Assembly (NCBI RefSeq): GCF_035688975.1
Contig: NZ_DASSMH010000115.1
Location: 45,142-109,141, forward strand
DNA length: 64,000 nt
Source of the DNA: CALMNV01 sp035688975
Lineage (GTDB): Bacteria; Actinomycetota; Actinomycetes; Actinomycetales; Dermatophilaceae
Direction: 5' to 3'
The notes under the pieces are model-generated. The model was not told the DNA's origin. It saw nothing but the letters and a program-made list of their open reading frames with translations, and made no database searches. This document shows, one piece after another, positions 15,631 to 24,900 of this stretch. A program made the position numbers and the translations under genes. Numbering within the stretch: the first letter of the stretch is position 1; the number at the start of each line of letters is the position of its first letter.

Positions 15631-16020
15631 ATGGACTCCCTTCCCAGCCGCATCCTCGGTGACTACGGCGAGCGCCTCGCCTGCCGGTATCTGACCGACC
15701 GGGGGCTGACCGTCCTCGACCGCAACTGGCGCTGCGCGCGGGGCGAGATCGACATCGTCGCCGAGGACGGCGGCTGCATCGTCATCTGCGAGGTGAAGAC
15801 CCGCAGCTCCGAGCAATTCGGCGCCCCGTTCGAGGCCGTCACCCAGCGCAAGGTCCGACGGCTCCGACGCCTCGCCGGGCTGTGGCTCGAGACGGGTCGG
15901 TCGCCGGCCGAGGGGACCGGGCGCTCGGTGGCGCCCGGTGGCCTGCGGATCGACGTCATCTCGATCCTCTGCGCACCCGGCGCACCGGCCCGCCTCGAGC
16001 ACCTGCGCGGCGTGTCGTGA
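15631..16020 (+). CDS. yraN: UPF0102 protein YraN
   Basis: A 129-residue predicted endonuclease-like protein of the restriction-endonuclease fold. It has GDYGERLACRYLTDRG, NWRCARGEIDIVAEDGG and VICEVKTRSSEQFG, the conserved D-ExK arrangement. Its cellular role is not established. CAGGCT lies exactly 6 nt before the ATG, suggesting leaderless expression. It is the first gene of the yraN-comM-dprA unit, and its stop overlaps the comM GTG. Confidence 0.92.
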   Translation: MDSLPSRILGDYGERLACRYLTDRGLTVLDRNWRCARGEIDIVAEDGGCIVICEVKTRSSEQFGAPFEAVTQRKVRRLRRLAGLWLETGRSPAEGTGRSVAPGGLRIDVISILCAPGAPARLEHLRGVS

Positions 16021-17567
16021 GCGGGTTGGGGCGCACCATGGCGGTCGGGCTGCGCGGCGTGACCGGCTTCCTCGTCGACGTCGAGGCGCACGTGTCCCAA
16101 GGACTGCCGTCGTTCGTCATCAGCGGCCTCGGCGACTCCGCCGTCGCGCAGTCGCCGGGGCGGATCCGGGCGGCCGCGTCGGCCCTGGCGCTGCCGGCGA
16201 GCCAGCGGCGGATCACGGTCAACCTCTCGCCCGCGGGCGTGCGCAAGACCGGGCCGGGGTTCGACCTGGCGATCCTCGTCGCGGTGGCGGCCGCCATGGG
16301 CGCCGTGCCGCAGCGCGTCGTCTCCGACGTGCTGCATCTCGGCGAGCTCGGGCTCGACGGTGCGGTCCGCGGGGTCCCGGGGGTGCTGCCCGCCATCCAC
16401 GCGGCCGCGCAGGAGGGCGTCCGGCACGTCGTCGTCCCGGTCGCGAATGCCGCGGAGGCCCGCCTCGTCTCCGGCGTCCAGGTGCACCCGGTCGCCGACG
16501 TGGCCGAGCTGATGCAGCGCTACGCCAACCTCGCGCGAGGCCGGCCCGTGGTCGAGGTGCCCGTGCCGCCCTCGCGGGAGCCGGCGTCGCCAGCCACGGG
16601 GATGGACCTCGCCGAGGTGCTCGGCCAGGCGGAGGCGAAGCTGGCCCTGGAGATCGCGGCGGCCGGTGGGCACCACCTGCTCATGGCGGGGCCGCCCGGG
16701 GCGGGCAAGACGATGCTCGCGGAACGGTTGCCCGGCCTGCTGCCGGGCCTCGACGAGCCTCGGTCCATGGAAGTGACGGCCATCCACTCCGTGCTGGGCG
16801 TCCTCGGCGACGACGTGCGGCTCATCCGGCGGCCGCCCTTCGTCGCCCCACACCACGGAGCGTCGACGGCTGCCGTCATCGGCGGCGGCAGCGGGCGGAT
16901 CCGCCCCGGTGCCGTCACGCAGGCCCATGCCGGGGTCCTCTTCCTCGACGAGACGCCCGAGTTCGACAAGAACGTCCTGCAAGCGCTGCGGACCCCCCTC
17001 GAGCGCGGCACGGTGACTATCGCCAGGGCCGCGGAGACGGTCACCTTCCCAGCCCGCTTCCAGCTGGTCCTCGCCGCGAATCCCTGCCCGTGCGGCCACG
17101 GGTGGGGCAAGGGGCTGGACTGCACCTGCACCCCGCTCCTGCGCCGCAACTACTTCGGCAAGCTCTCCGGGCCCCTGCTCGACCGCGTGGACCTGCAGGT
17201 CCACGTGCAGCCGCCGGGTCTCACGTCCGCGGGACAGGCGCCGGGCGAGACCACCGCCACGGTGGCGGCGCGCGTGGCGCAGGCGCGGGCGGCCCAGCGC
17301 CACCGGTGGGCGGCTGCCCGTCGGGCCGTCGAGCTCAACAGCGAGGTCGCCGGCTCGGTCCTGCGCGAGCCGCCCTGGCGGCTACCGCGCCTGGACACCG
17401 CCCCGCTCGACCGGGCGCTCGAGCTGGGGTCGATCAGCCTGCGCGGATACGACCGCACGTTGCGCGTGGCGTGGACCATGGCGGACCTCGTGGGGCTGAC
17501 CCGCCCGGTCCGCGAGCAGGTGGACCTGGCGCTCTCCTTGCGGCGGCAGGCGGCGGTGGCGGCATGA
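16017..17567 (+). CDS. comM: ComM/YifB-type AAA+ ATPase (Mg-chelatase-like)
   Basis: A 516-residue hexameric helicase-like ATPase. In naturally competent bacteria ComM promotes branch migration during integration of incoming DNA. It has an N-terminal ChlI-like domain (GLPSFVISGLGDSAV), Walker A GPPGAGKTMLAERL, Walker B VLFLDETPEF and NPCPCG with further cysteines (CTCTP). A C-terminal Mg-chelatase helical domain follows (GSISLRGYDRTLRVAWTMADL). GTG at 16017 overlaps the yraN stop; its own stop overlaps dprA. Confidence 0.93.
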   Translation: MSGLGRTMAVGLRGVTGFLVDVEAHVSQGLPSFVISGLGDSAVAQSPGRIRAAASALALPASQRRITVNLSPAGVRKTGPGFDLAILVAVAAAMGAVPQRVVSDVLHLGELGLDGAVRGVPGVLPAIHAAAQEGVRHVVVPVANAAEARLVSGVQVHPVADVAELMQRYANLARGRPVVEVPVPPSREPASPATGMDLAEVLGQAEAKLALEIAAAGGHHLLMAGPPGAGKTMLAERLPGLLPGLDEPRSMEVTAIHSVLGVLGDDVRLIRRPPFVAPHHGASTAAVIGGGSGRIRPGAVTQAHAGVLFLDETPEFDKNVLQALRTPLERGTVTIARAAETVTFPARFQLVLAANPCPCGHGWGKGLDCTCTPLLRRNYFGKLSGPLLDRVDLQVHVQPPGLTSAGQAPGETTATVAARVAQARAAQRHRWAAARRAVELNSEVAGSVLREPPWRLPRLDTAPLDRALELGSISLRGYDRTLRVAWTMADLVGLTRPVREQVDLALSLRRQAAVAA

Positions 17568-18658
17568 CCGACGAGCGACGGGCGAGAGCTGCCCTGAGCC
17601 GGCTCGTCGAACCGTGTGACGCAACCGTCGCGGCGCTGCTGGACCGGGTCGGGGCCGTGGAGGCCGTCGAGCGAATCCGGTGGGCGGCCAAGGGGCTCGA
17701 GCGCTTCGCCGCCCGGGTGGAGCGGCTCGACGTCGACCAGGACCTCGCCAACGGCGCCCGGATCGGGGCGCGTGTCGTCATCCCCGGAGACGACGAGTGG
17801 CCGGCGCGGCTCGACGACCTCCCGATCCCGCCGTGGTGCCTCTGGGTCCGCGGACCGCTGGAGCTCGGGGCGGGCCTGCGCCGGTCGGTGGCGGTCGTGG
17901 GCGCGCGGATCTGCACCCCCTACGGTGAGCACTTCGCGGCCGAGCTCGGTGCCGCGCTCGCCGGCCGTGGCTGGGCGGTGGTCTCGGGCGCGGCCTTCGG
18001 GATCGACGCGGCGGCGCATCGTGGCTGCCTCGCGGTCGACGGCACCACCGTGGCGGTGCTCGCCGGCGGCATCGACCGCGTCTATCCCGCCGCCCACGGG
18101 CAGCTCCTGCAGCGCATCCTCGACCGGGGCGCCTGTGTCTCCGAGGTGGCACCGGGATCCGCGCCGATGAAGAGCCGTTTCCTGCACCGCAACCGGCTGA
18201 TCGCGGCGCTGACCGCCGGCACGGTGGTCGTCGAGGCGGGGCTGCGGTCCGGCTCCCTCAACACCGCGCGTCACGCCACCGCGCTGCTCCGTCCGGTCGC
18301 CGCCGTGCCCGGGCCGGTCACCTCGATGAGCTCGGCCGGCTGCCACCAACACATCCGGTCGGGCGAGGCGGTCCTCGTCACGAGCGCGGCGGAGGTCATC
18401 GAGCTCGTCGGCGACGTGGGCGTCGACGCGTGCGAGGAGCCGAGCGGGCCGGTGCTGGCCGCCGACCACCTGCCGCCGGCCGAGGCGGGCGTCCTCGAGG
18501 CCCTGCCGGTGCGCGGCTCCATGGACCTCGACGGCCTCAGCGTCCTGACGACGTTGGCGCCCCTCGCGGTCCGAGCGGCGCTGGCCCGGCTCGAGGACCT
18601 CGGCCTCGCCGTCGCCGAGGAGGGCCGTTGGCGCAAGGCCCGAGCGCGCCGCTCCTGA
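17564..18658 (+). CDS. dprA: DNA-processing protein DprA
   Basis: A 364-residue protein that loads RecA on incoming single-stranded DNA during transformation. The Rossmann-like core shows VAVVGARICTPYGEHFAAEL, VVSGAAFGIDAAAHRG, VAVLAGGIDRVYP, HRNRLIAALT and VVEAGLRSGSLNTARHA. A C-terminal winged-helix domain (LDGLSVLTTLAPLAVRAALA) is present. ATGA overlap with comM. Its presence with comM shows retained recombination machinery, though no uptake genes are in the window. Confidence 0.95.
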   Translation: MTDERRARAALSRLVEPCDATVAALLDRVGAVEAVERIRWAAKGLERFAARVERLDVDQDLANGARIGARVVIPGDDEWPARLDDLPIPPWCLWVRGPLELGAGLRRSVAVVGARICTPYGEHFAAELGAALAGRGWAVVSGAAFGIDAAAHRGCLAVDGTTVAVLAGGIDRVYPAAHGQLLQRILDRGACVSEVAPGSAPMKSRFLHRNRLIAALTAGTVVVEAGLRSGSLNTARHATALLRPVAAVPGPVTSMSSAGCHQHIRSGEAVLVTSAAEVIELVGDVGVDACEEPSGPVLAADHLPPAEAGVLEALPVRGSMDLDGLSVLTTLAPLAVRAALARLEDLGLAVAEEGRWRKARARRS

Positions 18659-18677
18659 CCCCAGCCGCCCGGGGGTC
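18657..18677. terminator. hairpin between convergent dprA and xerC
   Basis: GACCCC, then a short loop, then GGGGTC, with flanking GCGCC/GGCGC that can extend the stem. It lies at the dprA stop codon and before the xerC 3' end, so it could work in both directions. No T-run. Confidence 0.4.
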
Positions 18678-18720
18678 GGGGCGCAGTCGTGACGGTCCCC
18701 GCGGCTGCCCCGCATCGTGG

Positions 18721-19677
18721 TCAGGCGCGGGGATGGGCCTGCTCGTAGCTGCGACGCAGCCGATCCACGGAGACGTGGGTGTAGATCTGGGTCGTCGCGA
18801 GGCTGGCATGGCCGAGGAGCTCCTGGACGTCCCGAAGGTCCGCGCCGCCTTCGAGCAGGTGCGTGGCCGCACTGTGGCGCAGTCCGTGGGGCCCGAGGTC
18901 CGGCGCGTCGGCGACCTGCGTGAGCAGCGCATGCAGGACGGCCCGGACCTGGCGGGCGTCCACGCGCCGGCCCCGCCGCCCCAGGAAGAGAGCGGAACCC
19001 GACGTGGCCGTGGAGAGGCGCGGGCGGACCGCGAGCCACTCCTCGAGGGCCCGGGCGGCCGGGGCCCCGAACGGCACCACCCGCTCCTTGGCCCCCTTGC
19101 CCATGACCCGCACCACGCGCTGGCCGAGGTCGAGGTCATCGACGTCCAGCGCGACGAGCTCGCCCACCCGGATCCCGCTTGCGTAAAGCAGCTCGAGCAC
19201 CGCCCGGTCCCGGGCGTGCACAGGGTCGCCGTCGTCGGCCCGCACCGCGGCGACGTCGAGGAGCGTGCCCGCCTGGTCCTGCCGCAGCACGCCGGGCAGC
19301 GTCCGGACGCGCCTTGGCGCGACGAGGCGCAGAGACGGGTCCCGCTCGACCCGGCCGGTCGAGTGGGCCCAGGAGAAGAACGTGCGCGCGGAGGCCGCCC
19401 GGCGGGCGAGCGTGGCCCGGGCGGCGCCGCCGGCGGCCTGGTCACCGAGCCACGCGCGCAGGTCGGCGAGCCGGATGTCCCCCGCACCGGCCAGCCCCCG
19501 CCCGGCCACGAAGGCGAGCAGGTGACGAACGTCTCCGAGGTAGGCGCGCCGGGTGTGCTCGGACCGGCCACGCTCGGCTCCGAGGTGCCGGGAGAAGGCG
19601 TCGAGCAGGGCGGCCTGCGACGACTCGCGCGCGGCCATCGCAGCCGAGCCGTCAGCGCCGTCCGACAGACCTGCCAT
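18721..19677 (-). CDS. xerC: tyrosine recombinase XerC
   Basis: A 318-residue site-specific recombinase that resolves chromosome dimers at dif with XerD. An N-terminal SAM-like DNA-binding domain is followed by the catalytic domain. The active-site set is complete: Arg in ASGIRVGEL, Lys in MGKGAKERVV, HGLRHSAATHLL (His and Arg), LLGHASLATT (His) and IYTHVS (Tyr). The start at 19677 is supported by GAAGG upstream; an internal ATG at 19638 lacks a binding site. XerC rather than XerD is suggested by the neighbouring dprA-rpsB context. Confidence 0.92.
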   Translation of the reverse strand: MAGLSDGADGSAAMAARESSQAALLDAFSRHLGAERGRSEHTRRAYLGDVRHLLAFVAGRGLAGAGDIRLADLRAWLGDQAAGGAARATLARRAASARTFFSWAHSTGRVERDPSLRLVAPRRVRTLPGVLRQDQAGTLLDVAAVRADDGDPVHARDRAVLELLYASGIRVGELVALDVDDLDLGQRVVRVMGKGAKERVVPFGAPAARALEEWLAVRPRLSTATSGSALFLGRRGRRVDARQVRAVLHALLTQVADAPDLGPHGLRHSAATHLLEGGADLRDVQELLGHASLATTQIYTHVSVDRLRRSYEQAHPRA

Positions 19678-19780
19678 GCCGGCACCTTCGCGCACGCAGG
19701 TCGGACAGGCAAGGACATCCTGCCGGCGGTCGGCGCCGGCGCGCCGGAGCCCCCGGTCCACGGTCGACTCAGCCCGGCGG

Positions 19781-20329
19781 TCAGAGAGGGCGGAGGGGGA
19801 GCAGCCTGATCGGCCGTGGCATGAGCAGGCTGAGCGGGTCGAGGTAGTCGTGGCCGCGCAGCACGCCCCAGTGCAGGCACGCGCGCGGCGCGCAGTGGCC
19901 CGCTGCCGGGGCGACGCGCCCGATGGCCGCGCCACCGGCGACGAGGGTCCCGACCGGTGGCGGGCCGGTGACCGGCTCGAAGGTGCTGCGCAGCCCTCCG
20001 GCGTGGGTGACCACGACCACGCCGCGACCGGCCAGCAGGCCGGTATACGTGACCCGCCCCGCGCCCGGAGAGAGGACCGCCTGCCCGGCCGTGGCCTCGA
20101 GGTCGACCCCGCGGTGGCCGGGGGACCAGCGGTGCTCGGGCCGGTCGAAGGCTCTCGCCACCGCCGGGCGGGGGGAGAGCGGCCACTGCCACCCGCGGCT
20201 CGTGCCGGCCCCCGAGGGCTCGCCGGCGTCGGCGGCGAGGCTCCCCACGGTGGCGGAAGCACCCCCGAGCGCGACCACCGTGGCGGTGAGCGCCGTGGCG
20301 AGGGCGAGAACGGCCGTGCCGATGGGCAT
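19781..20329 (-). CDS. M23-family (LytM-like) secreted peptidase, possibly degenerate
   Basis: A 182-residue protein with an N-terminal hydrophobic signal or anchor (TAVLALATALTATVVALGG) and one M23 domain. The HxxxD zinc motif is present (HRGVDLEA). In the second motif the usual HxH reads CLHW, so the first histidine is replaced by Cys. Two neighbouring cysteines (HCAPRACLHW) may form a disulfide, a form common in Micrococcales. Activity as a peptidoglycan endopeptidase is therefore uncertain; it may activate or bind wall enzymes. Start is ATG 20329 or GTG 20338. Confidence 0.75.
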   Translation of the reverse strand: MPIGTAVLALATALTATVVALGGASATVGSLAADAGEPSGAGTSRGWQWPLSPRPAVARAFDRPEHRWSPGHRGVDLEATAGQAVLSPGAGRVTYTGLLAGRGVVVVTHAGGLRSTFEPVTGPPPVGTLVAGGAAIGRVAPAAGHCAPRACLHWGVLRGHDYLDPLSLLMPRPIRLLPLRPL

Positions 20330-20420
20330 GTCGGCCACGCTAGGCGCGTCCCGCGTCGGCCGGGCGACCGATGCCGCGGCGGTGGACGACGCGCTGACGT
20401 GGTCGTCGCCCTGTGGACGC

Positions 20421-21593
20421 TCAGGCCTTGGCGCGGCTGAGGGCGCTGAGACGCCGGCTCGCCTCGACGAGGACGTCGTCACGCTTGCAGAAGGCGAAGC
20501 GGATCAGCGTCCTCGCCGCGTCGCGGTCGTCGCAGAAGACCGATACCGGCACCCCCACCACCCCGGCGAGCTCCGGCAGGCGCCGAGCGAACTCGACCCC
20601 GTCCAGCGCCCCGAGGGGTGCCGCGTCGGCGATGACGAAGTAGGTGCCCGCCGGCCGGGACACCTCCAGCCCGCTGGCGGCGAGCGCCGAGCAGAGCAGG
20701 TCGCGCTTGCGCTGCAGGGATGCGGCGAGCCCGGCATACACCTCGTCGTCGAGGCCGAGGGCGAGCGCCACCGCGGGCTGGAACGGCCCAGACCCGACGA
20801 AGGTGATGAACTGCTTGACGGTGCGGGCCGCCGAGACGACCTCGCGGGGACCGCAGAGCCAGCCGACCTTCCAGCCGGTCACCGAGAACGTCTTGCCGGC
20901 CGAGGAGATGGTGATGGTCCGCTCCGCCATGCCGGGCAGGCTCGCCATCGGCACATGCTCCACACCGTCGAAGACCAGGTGCTCGTAGACCTCGTCGGTG
21001 ACGACCCACGCGTCGTGCTGCCTCGCCAGCGACGCGACGAGCTCGAGCTCGGCGCGGGTGAAGACCTTGCCCGTGGGGTTGTGCGGCGTGTTGAGCAGCA
21101 CGAGTCTCGTCCGGCTCGAGAAGGCGGCCCGCAGGGACGCCTCGTCCACGGCGAAGTCGGGGAAGCGCAGCACCGACGTGCGGCGCGCGGCGCCGGAGAG
21201 CGCGATCGTCGCGGCATACGAGTCGTAGTAGGGCTCGAAGGTCACCACCTCGTCGCCGGCCTCGCACAGCGCGAGGATCACCGAGGCGATCGCCTCGGTG
21301 GCGCCGACGGTGACGAGGACCTCCGACGCCGGGTCGACGCGCAGCCCGTAGAACCGCTCCTGGTGCCGGGCGATCGCGAGGAGCAGCTCCGGGACGCCCG
21401 GGCCGGGCGGGTACTGGTTGCGACCCGCGTCGATGGCCGCCTTCGCCGCCTCGAGCATGACGCGCGGGCCGTCGGTGTCCGGGAACCCCTGCCCGAGGTT
21501 GATGCTCCCCGTCCGCTGCGCGAGCGCCGTCATCTCGGCGAAGACCGTCGTGCCGAAGCCGGCCAACGGGGCGTCTCGGCGCAGGGACGGCAT
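20421..21593 (-). CDS. class I/II PLP-dependent aminotransferase
   Basis: A 390-residue fold-type I aminotransferase close to the methionine/kynurenine aminotransferase and DapC-like groups. It has INLGQGFPDTDGP, TVGATEAIASVILAL, LNTPHNPTGKVF, WVVTDEVYEHLVF and the PLP lysine in ISSAGKTFSVTGWKVGW. A terminal Arg motif (TLIRFAFCK) follows. Substrate cannot be fixed from sequence. The start codon at 21593 lies inside one copy of the window-wide GGCATAC heptamer (21589-21595). Confidence 0.85.
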   Translation of the reverse strand: MPSLRRDAPLAGFGTTVFAEMTALAQRTGSINLGQGFPDTDGPRVMLEAAKAAIDAGRNQYPPGPGVPELLLAIARHQERFYGLRVDPASEVLVTVGATEAIASVILALCEAGDEVVTFEPYYDSYAATIALSGAARRTSVLRFPDFAVDEASLRAAFSSRTRLVLLNTPHNPTGKVFTRAELELVASLARQHDAWVVTDEVYEHLVFDGVEHVPMASLPGMAERTITISSAGKTFSVTGWKVGWLCGPREVVSAARTVKQFITFVGSGPFQPAVALALGLDDEVYAGLAASLQRKRDLLCSALAASGLEVSRPAGTYFVIADAAPLGALDGVEFARRLPELAGVVGVPVSVFCDDRDAARTLIRFAFCKRDDVLVEASRRLSALSRAKA

Positions 21594-21633
21594 ACCGGCA
21601 TGGTAGACGGCGACGCCCCGCACGCGCCCGCGC

Positions 21634-22563
21634 TCAGAGGTTGGTCGGGTTGGAGCCGGAGTCGATGACGACCCCCTTCCGGCCGGTGTCGCCGAGCGTG
21701 GTGCCGACGAGCCCGCGGCCCGAGGCGATGAAGGCGAAGAGGTAGTGGTCGGGGAAGAGCTGCAGCTTGAGGACACCGAAGTCGGAGCGGTCGAAGACCT
21801 GGCTGCCGACGTGCTTGGAGGACCGGTTCGACAACGACTTGCCGCCCGTGCCGACGACGAAGGAGCGGATGCCGGCGGCGTCGAGGGCGCCCGTGCTGTT
21901 CATCTTGGCGAACCGCTCGTAGTTGTGGTTGTGGCCCGATAGGACGATGTCGGCGTGCGCGGTCTGCAGCAGGGCCCAGATCGGGGCGGCCGCGGTGTAG
22001 TCCGTAATGGAGTTCGGCGAGGTGTAGCGCGCCTGGTGCCACGTGGCCAGGATGTGCGCCCCCGGGTGAGCGGCGAGGTCGGACTTGAGCCACGCGTACT
22101 GCGGCGACGTGCTCGACATGGGGACCTCCGAGTTGAGCGCGTAGCCGCGCCACCCGTTGCCGATGTCCCACGCGTAGTAGAGGGCGCCGTTCGTCGCGTT
22201 CTTGACGACGGGCCCGAAGTACGAGGTGTACCCGGCCGCCCCGGCTGTCTGGTAGTCGTGGTTGCCGGGGACCGGCCGCGTGACCGCCTTGAAGGAGCCC
22301 CACGTCGGCGCGTACTTGGTGTTGTAGTCGCTGAGGGAGCCCAGCTCGTAGGCGTTGTCACCGAGCGGCAGGACGAACTTCGGCGCGTTGGCGCGGATCA
22401 CGTCACCCGTGGAGCCCGCGTTGGTGCCGGATCCCGCGATGTCACCGGCGGCCATGACGACGACCGGGACGACCGCAGCGGTCGATGTGGGGGCGGTGAC
22501 GCCCACCACGGCTGTGATCGAGACGACGGCGGCCGCTGCCGCCCGGGCAAGTCTGATGCGCAT
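21634..22563 (-). CDS. secreted metallophosphoesterase
   Basis: A 309-residue exported calcineurin-like phosphoesterase. An N-terminal signal peptide (MRIRLARAAAAAVVSITAVV) is followed by the metal-binding boxes AAGDIAGSG, LPLGDNAYELG, VPGNHDYQ and LSGHNHNYERF. That order resembles purple-acid-phosphatase-like proteins. ATG 22563 follows GAGGGG at suitable spacing. It probably releases phosphate outside the cell. It lies just downstream of the membrane protein gene on the same strand. Confidence 0.88.
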   Translation of the reverse strand: MRIRLARAAAAAVVSITAVVGVTAPTSTAAVVPVVVMAAGDIAGSGTNAGSTGDVIRANAPKFVLPLGDNAYELGSLSDYNTKYAPTWGSFKAVTRPVPGNHDYQTAGAAGYTSYFGPVVKNATNGALYYAWDIGNGWRGYALNSEVPMSSTSPQYAWLKSDLAAHPGAHILATWHQARYTSPNSITDYTAAAPIWALLQTAHADIVLSGHNHNYERFAKMNSTGALDAAGIRSFVVGTGGKSLSNRSSKHVGSQVFDRSDFGVLKLQLFPDHYLFAFIASGRGLVGTTLGDTGRKGVVIDSGSNPTNL

Positions 22564-22675
22564 GGTGTGGCCCCTCTGTCGGTCCGGTCCTCCCCGCGGA
22601 CTGGTCAGTGGTCGCCCATTGTGTATGCCGTGAAGCCGGCGCGCAGCGGAATGTGCGCGGTGACGGACCGCCCGC

Positions 22676-24577
22676 TCAGGCAAGGCCGCAGGCGGTGATC
22701 CGGTAGAGCGTGTAGCGCCCCGAGGTCGCCACCCTCGTCAGGCCGGGGACCGCGGCGAGGTGCATGAGACCCGAGGACCGCTCGGGAAGGTCGAGCCAGT
22801 AGACGTCGGGCGACTCGACGACGAAGCGCACGCCCTGACGACGCAGCGCCGCGCACACGTCGGGCCGAGCGGCCATGTCCCGAAGGCCGGTCCCGATGAC
22901 CACCTCGTCCCCGGCCGCTGCCATGGGGATCGAGCGGTAGAGCGTGCGCGTGCCCGTGAGGGCATAGAGCAGCGGGGAGCCGTTCTCCGGGCGCCCCGCG
23001 ACCACCTGCCCGGGCGGCACGAAGGCGGCCAGGCGCTCGAGGTCCGCCTGCCGAGCGGGGTCGAGGATGATTCTCTCGGGCAGGGCGGGGTGGAAGTAGT
23101 CCCGCAGGAGGCGGCTGCGGTCGGCATGGTCGGCGACGACGGTGAGGAGCGGCACCGCGCCCACGGCGGCGGCCGCCACGAGAAAGGGCGCCCGCCGCAG
23201 TGCGGGCACGCGCCGTAGCAGCGCCCGGAGCGCAGGAGCAGCCGCCGCGACCATGACCACGCCGGGCACGGTGGCGAGCGAGGCCAGGCGGACCTTGTCG
23301 TTGTACCAGTACCCCGTGACGAGGGCCGTCCACTCGGACGTCGACGACGCGGCGAGGACGTAGAGGCCCACGCAGCACACCCACATCGCGAGGACCGGGG
23401 CGGCCGCCCGCGCCCGCGTGAGGATCCACCCCGTGCCGAGGGCGACCAGGGCCAGCAGTCCCCAGGCCACCGACGTGACCTGCAGGCGACCCCCGACGCT
23501 CTCGACGAGGGCGGTCCACACGGACACGTGACCCGGCCAGCCGTAGGCCTGCGTTGCGGCAAGGCGGGAGGAGACCAGGGGTGCGGCCAGCACGCCGGCC
23601 GCGACGACGGCGACCACGGCCGCGATGTCGCGCACCACCACGGTCCACGGCGAGTGTCCGAGCACCCCGGCCCGCAACCGGGCGGCGAAGAACCACGCGA
23701 GGGCGAAGACGACGAGGGAGACCAAGGCGTTGGGGTGGACGAGGGCGAGGCCGGGCAGGGCGGCGACGAACGCGAGGACCTGGCCCGGGCGCCGCGAACG
23801 GGCTGCCTGGAGCATGAGGGCGAGCGCCCCGGAGGTCAGCGCCGTGCCCATGAGGTTGGGCCAGAGGACCCCCCAGCCGAGGAGCATGGTGGGAAAGGCC
23901 ACGAAGCCCGCGGCCGCGAACCCGCCGGCGTAGAGCACGAGGCGCGAGGTGCCGAGGGCGTGCCGCACGAGGGCCACGCAGCCGACCGGCCACACGACGG
24001 CCGCGAGCACGACGGTGGCGGCGTTCGCCGCCGCGAGGATGGGCACGTGGACGGCGAGCATGCCCGTGGCCGTCCAGGCGTGGAAGCCGCTCGGGTAGAG
24101 GGAGCCGTTGGTCGGGGCGAAGTTGCCGGTGTCGAGGAAGAGCCGGACCCGGTTGAGGTGGAAGACGGCATCCGGGCTGTCCACGAGCTCGTCGGGCCGG
24201 CCGATGGCCGGCAGGAGCGTGATCAGGGTGACGGCGACCCCGATGCCGCAGGCCACCGCGGCGTCCGGTCGAGGCCGGCCGAGCCACCGCCGGGAGCGGG
24301 TGAGGTGGGGGCCGTCGCGGTGCAGGAGGTGGCCGAGCAGCGCCGCCACCGCGGTCGTCCCGGCCGTGGCGGCGACGAGGAGCGGCAAGGACCACCGCAC
24401 GCCGGCGAGCCCAGCCACGGTGGCCCAGCCGCCGAGGACGGCGACGGAGACGGCGGGGGAGATGGCAACGGCCTCGAGGCCCCGCGCACCGAGCGCCCGC
24501 ACGACCAGCCAGCCGGGGACGAGCAGGAGGGCCGTCAGGACGGTGAGGACCGGGATCGCCTCGGTCCAGCTCGCCAT
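22676..24577 (-). CDS. polytopic membrane protein, DUF6541-like
   Basis: A 633-residue integral membrane protein with about a dozen hydrophobic helices. It has an early loop DSPDAVFHLNRVRLFLDTG, YPSGFHAW, and a large C-terminal extracytoplasmic domain (from about RSRLLRDYFHPALPERI). This layout matches actinobacterial DUF6541 proteins, which look like GT-C glycosyltransferases with an acidic residue in the first loop. Substrate is unknown. ATG 24577 is preceded by GGAGGG. Confidence 0.75.
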   Translation of the reverse strand: MASWTEAIPVLTVLTALLLVPGWLVVRALGARGLEAVAISPAVSVAVLGGWATVAGLAGVRWSLPLLVAATAGTTAVAALLGHLLHRDGPHLTRSRRWLGRPRPDAAVACGIGVAVTLITLLPAIGRPDELVDSPDAVFHLNRVRLFLDTGNFAPTNGSLYPSGFHAWTATGMLAVHVPILAAANAATVVLAAVVWPVGCVALVRHALGTSRLVLYAGGFAAAGFVAFPTMLLGWGVLWPNLMGTALTSGALALMLQAARSRRPGQVLAFVAALPGLALVHPNALVSLVVFALAWFFAARLRAGVLGHSPWTVVVRDIAAVVAVVAAGVLAAPLVSSRLAATQAYGWPGHVSVWTALVESVGGRLQVTSVAWGLLALVALGTGWILTRARAAAPVLAMWVCCVGLYVLAASSTSEWTALVTGYWYNDKVRLASLATVPGVVMVAAAAPALRALLRRVPALRRAPFLVAAAAVGAVPLLTVVADHADRSRLLRDYFHPALPERIILDPARQADLERLAAFVPPGQVVAGRPENGSPLLYALTGTRTLYRSIPMAAAGDEVVIGTGLRDMAARPDVCAALRRQGVRFVVESPDVYWLDLPERSSGLMHLAAVPGLTRVATSGRYTLYRITACGLA

Positions 24578-24900
24578 GCGCCCTCCACCGTCGATCGGGT
24601 CCCCTCCGCGCCCATTGTGGCGGGTGCCGGGGATTTCGCCCCCACCCGGGGCAGGCCATAGGATCGGGGGTGGTCCGGTGTGCCTCGTGCGCGCCGCGAC
24701 CGTAATTCGCGCGTCTTCTGCCGGACGGAGCTCCCCCGCGGGGCTCGGTCCGGGGCGCACCACGGCAGTCCCGGCGGGTCCGGGCGGGGTGCGTGCAAGG
24801 CGCCAGGCGCGAGACGTATGCCGTCCAGCCCGGTCCTTCGGGCGGGGGGCGGCACGTCCCGCGGACAACTGACAACACCACGACAAGGGAGGACAACGGC
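24578..24900 (+). promoter_or_regulatory. gene-free leader region of rpsB
   Basis: A 323-bp gap between a divergent membrane protein gene and rpsB. A candidate -10 (TAGGAT, 24659-24664) faces rpsB, which would give an untranslated leader of over 200 nt. A strong AGGGAGGA Shine-Dalgarno ends about 7 nt before the rpsB ATG. One GTATGCC heptamer lies at 24816. No riboswitch or known ribosomal-protein leader structure was recognised. Confidence 0.45.

Noticed and set aside
18721..19677. Integrase of a mobile element
   Set aside because: It lacks an attachment site or other mobile genes and stands at the usual xerC position after dprA.
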